A DNA stretch of 64,000 nucleotides from Cupriavidus plantarum (lineage in GTDB: Bacteria > Pseudomonadota > Gammaproteobacteria > Burkholderiales > Burkholderiaceae). The notes under the pieces are model-generated. The model had not been told where the DNA came from, did no database searches, and saw only the letters and a list, made by a program, of their open reading frames with translations. The stretch covers positions 186,001 to 250,000 of the forward strand of contig NZ_CAJPUX010000004.1 of the NCBI RefSeq assembly GCF_905397285.1, given 5' to 3'. Positions 62,269 to 64,000 of this stretch are shown here, one piece after another. The position numbers were made by a program, and so were the translations under genes. The stretch's first letter is position 1; every line of letters starts with the position of its first letter.

Positions 62269-62405
62269 GCCCCAGTCTCCTGTGCGCCCACACGCAACGT
62301 TTACGAGGACCAAGGCTCACATGCCCGGGAAGCCGAAACAATCAGCGTTTCGTTAATGTTGGAAGCTGACTGCAGCGTCGATCAGCGCCGGTGAACCGGC
62401 GGGGC

Positions 62406-62538
62406 GGTTTCAAAGCGTTTTCCATATTTTCGATATTACTTTGAAACTCGCATATTAGATGGCTTTTACGCCTCTTTTTAGGCGGTCAACTGGGCGGTTT
62501 CAAAGTAAAATATGTTTTTCAGCATCGACTTTGAAACC
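62406..62538. repeat. Duplicated inverted repeats at the start of the nucleotidyltransferase gene
   Basis: GGTTTCAAAG (62406) faces ACTTTGAAAC (62438), and GGTTTCAAAGT (62496-62506) faces ACTTTGAAACC (62528-62538). Both pairs have the same 32-bp offset and the second lies exactly 90 bp after the first. The stretch is markedly A/T-rich compared with the rest of the window. Confidence 0.85.
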
Positions 62539-63480
62539 ATGGACCCATGGCTAGAACTTGGAGAGGAGGCCCTCCGGCAATACATCGATGCACGGAGTGT
62601 GTTCGAGGCGTGTGAAGTGGCCCGAGAGAAGGCGGCCCTGGTGCGCGGCGGCATGATCTGGAGGACAGTCAAGGAGCGGGAGTATCTGATCCGCACCAGA
62701 TCCGACGGTAGTCAAAATAGTCTGGGAGCCAGGTCGGAGGACACGGAACAGGTCTACAGAAAATTTGTCGAGCGCAAGGAGTCGGCAGAGGCACGGGTCA
62801 AATCGCTCAAGGAGGAACTCGACAAACAGCAACGTCTGAACCGGGCGCTCTTCGTCGGCCGGGCTCCGGACATACTGGTCGGCATCCTGAACATGCTGGA
62901 TCGCCTGTCGATCTCCGAACATTTCATCGTCGTAGGTACTCATGCGCTCTACGCGTATGAGTCCGCCGCAGGGGTCAGGCTTCAAGAAGCCGCACTGGCC
63001 ACCCGCGATGTGGATCTTCTGTGGGACACGCGCAAACGGCTCCAGTTTGTCTCGCGTATGAAAGCGATGGATACATCGATGCTCGGTGCACTGCGAAAGG
63101 TAGACAAAACCTTCGAACTGGACGAGCTTCAACCTTTCACCGCGGTCAATTCGAAAGGCTTTGAAGTCGACATCATTCGTCGCGAACATGGCGATGATGA
63201 TCCGCATCCTCTGAGACTGACCGACGACGAGGGAGACTTCTGGGCGGTACAGGCGCGCCGGGCAAACGTGCTGTTGAGCGCTAAACCGTTCAGTACCCCT
63301 ATTGTCGCCACCTCGGGAAAGATGGCGCGAATGAGAACCATCGATCCGAGGACGTTCGTGGAATTCAAACGATGGATGGCGGATTTGCCCGACCGGGACC
63401 CGGTCAAGGTGTCACGAGACCGGCTGCAGGCCTCCATTGTCGAAAGGCTGACCGCGGACCGACTCTCGCATCTCCGGTGA
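62512..63480 (+). CDS. Nucleotidyltransferase-fold protein (GSU2403 family-like)
   Basis: A 322-residue protein resembling the GSU2403/NTP_transf_8 family, a minimal-nucleotidyltransferase fold of unknown role often found in mobile and defence contexts. The fold signals are IVVGTHALYAYE (glycine loop near 142), two metal aspartates D166 and D168 in ATRDVDLLWD, and a third acidic D220 in FEVDIIR. An N-terminal ALVRGGMIWRTVKEREYLIR block and a coiled-coil stretch (about 85-112) precede it. Codon use and base content are less G/C-rich than its neighbours, suggesting transfer. Starts at 62512 or 62539 are possible; the second would keep the inverted repeats outside the gene. Confidence 0.75.
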   Translation: MFFSIDFETMDPWLELGEEALRQYIDARSVFEACEVAREKAALVRGGMIWRTVKEREYLIRTRSDGSQNSLGARSEDTEQVYRKFVERKESAEARVKSLKEELDKQQRLNRALFVGRAPDILVGILNMLDRLSISEHFIVVGTHALYAYESAAGVRLQEAALATRDVDLLWDTRKRLQFVSRMKAMDTSMLGALRKVDKTFELDELQPFTAVNSKGFEVDIIRREHGDDDPHPLRLTDDEGDFWAVQARRANVLLSAKPFSTPIVATSGKMARMRTIDPRTFVEFKRWMADLPDRDPVKVSRDRLQASIVERLTADRLSHLR

Positions 63481-63489
63481 GCGTGATAC

Positions 63490-64000
63490 CTATGCACCCA
63501 CCTTCGGCATCCTCGGCACGAAGCATCCCTGTTCGATTTCCCCGCCCTTCGCCATCAGGATCGTCGCTTCGGGGATTTCTTCCCACACGCCTTGCACATC
63601 GATCAGCGGTTCGGAGAGGACGAGGAAGGCGTCGTCGCCGGCTGCGATGATGCGGGGGTCTTCGGGGTAAAGGGCGCGGAGCTGACGGAAGGACGTGCTG
63701 TGGAAGAGCGAGCGCGATTCGGTTTCGCTCGAGTAGCGGACGGCTACGATTTGCTGGCCGTCGGTGACGCATACCGTCATGTTCAGCGGATATTGGACAT
63801 CGTAGCGATGTCCCACTTCTTCGATGAACCCCGCCATCTGTTCCAGCGCGCTTCGCGGGTCTCGCTCGAGGCCGAAGGTCAGGGCCAGGAAGAACATGAT
63901 CTCGGAATCCGTCGAGCCTTCGATCCACCGGAAGAGGTGGGGCGCCACCGCCATCATCAGGTCGCGGCGCAGGAGCGGAAATTCGCGGATCAGGCCGTTG
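63490..64000 (-). CDS. Class II glutamine amidotransferase (5' end outside window)
   Basis: The C-terminal 169 or so residues of a YafJ-like class II glutamine amidotransferase. The frame stays open to the window edge, with NGLIREFPLLRRDLM there, the sequence that follows the FAHNG motif in this family; the catalytic N-terminal cysteine lies outside. Conserved parts are GSTDSEIMFFLALTFGLERD and the C-terminal FLVLSEPL. These enzymes release ammonia from glutamine, but the acceptor of YafJ-type proteins is unknown. It is convergent with the nucleotidyltransferase gene. Confidence 0.85.
   Translation of the reverse strand, partial: NGLIREFPLLRRDLMMAVAPHLFRWIEGSTDSEIMFFLALTFGLERDPRSALEQMAGFIEEVGHRYDVQYPLNMTVCVTDGQQIVAVRYSSETESRSLFHSTSFRQLRALYPEDPRIIAAGDDAFLVLSEPLIDVQGVWEEIPEATILMAKGGEIEQGCFVPRMPKVGA

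Noticed and set aside
1..64000. RNA genes, CRISPR arrays, insertion sequences, integrases and attachment sites
   Set aside because: I looked on both strands and saw no tRNA-like cloverleaf, regularly spaced direct repeats, transposase or integrase motifs. Short tandem repeats found here are listed separately and are too few and short for CRISPR.

Overview
The window is 64 kb of high-GC DNA with dense, codon-biased genes and very few intergenic stretches. Three stand-alone tripartite-tricarboxylate (Bug/TctC) binding proteins, an IclR-free set of GntR, LysR and TetR regulators, a Tat-exported phosphocholine-type phospholipase C and many catabolic operons point to a betaproteobacterium of the Burkholderiaceae, most likely Cupriavidus or a close relative. 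This is inferred from gene content, not from a marker gene; I found no rRNA, tRNA, CRISPR array, transposase or integrase.

Layout. 1-4733 (minus): a catabolic operon (iron-type alcohol dehydrogenase, MFS carrier, membrane fatty-acid-hydroxylase-like enzyme, Tat-exported MmgE/PrpD protein cut by the window edge), divergent from its GntR regulator (4857-5585). 5586-7231: a membrane diguanylate cyclase and a small unknown gene. 7550-12519 (plus): a tartrate operon, ttuC-ttuD-pyruvate kinase-Bug receptor. 12543-14353: DUF2322 and a Bcr/CflA-type drug exporter. 14515-24748: a sulfur-scavenging region with an SsuA-like receptor, an SfnB/DszC-like flavoenzyme, an LLM monooxygenase, a complete peptide-type ABC importer (minus strand) and a TauD-like dioxygenase.

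25910-34345 is the most interesting part. It is a two-armed gene cluster around a 314-bp divergent promoter. One arm holds a 12-TM-type permease, two different [2Fe-2S] ferredoxins and a small unknown protein. The other holds a mu-crystallin/ornithine cyclodeaminase-type reductase, a haem-oxygenase-like di-metal oxidase (HDO) with a complete CADD-like ligand set, an aldehyde dehydrogenase, a GlcG/HbpS-like protein, a [2Fe-2S]/FAD/NAD(P)H reductase and a GntR regulator. Together they look like an undescribed pathway that imports a (probably nitrogenous) compound, cleaves or oxidises it with the HDO, and oxidises the aldehyde. GTATAC palindromes sit in its promoter regions.

34676-40430: cytochrome b561/catalase-like pair with a strongly structured leader, an SDR/LysR pair, and a glyoxalase-type gene next to a TetR regulator with a likely operator. 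40608-48662 (minus): a Bug receptor and a glycerol-phosphate-type operon (MFS, FGGY kinase, GlpD, an alkyl-DHAP-synthase-like flavoenzyme, GlpP). The MFS gene is broken by a clean 19-bp tandem duplication. 48804-55475: LysR, M20 peptidase, Bug receptor, beta-hydroxyacid dehydrogenase, aldehyde dehydrogenase and a carboxymuconolactone-decarboxylase-like gene with a multi-site operator. 55482-60352: stress-type exported proteins and phospholipase C. 60677-64000: alanine racemase, a HIT protein, a lower-GC nucleotidyltransferase-fold gene with duplicated inverted repeats at its start, and a class II glutamine amidotransferase cut by the window edge.
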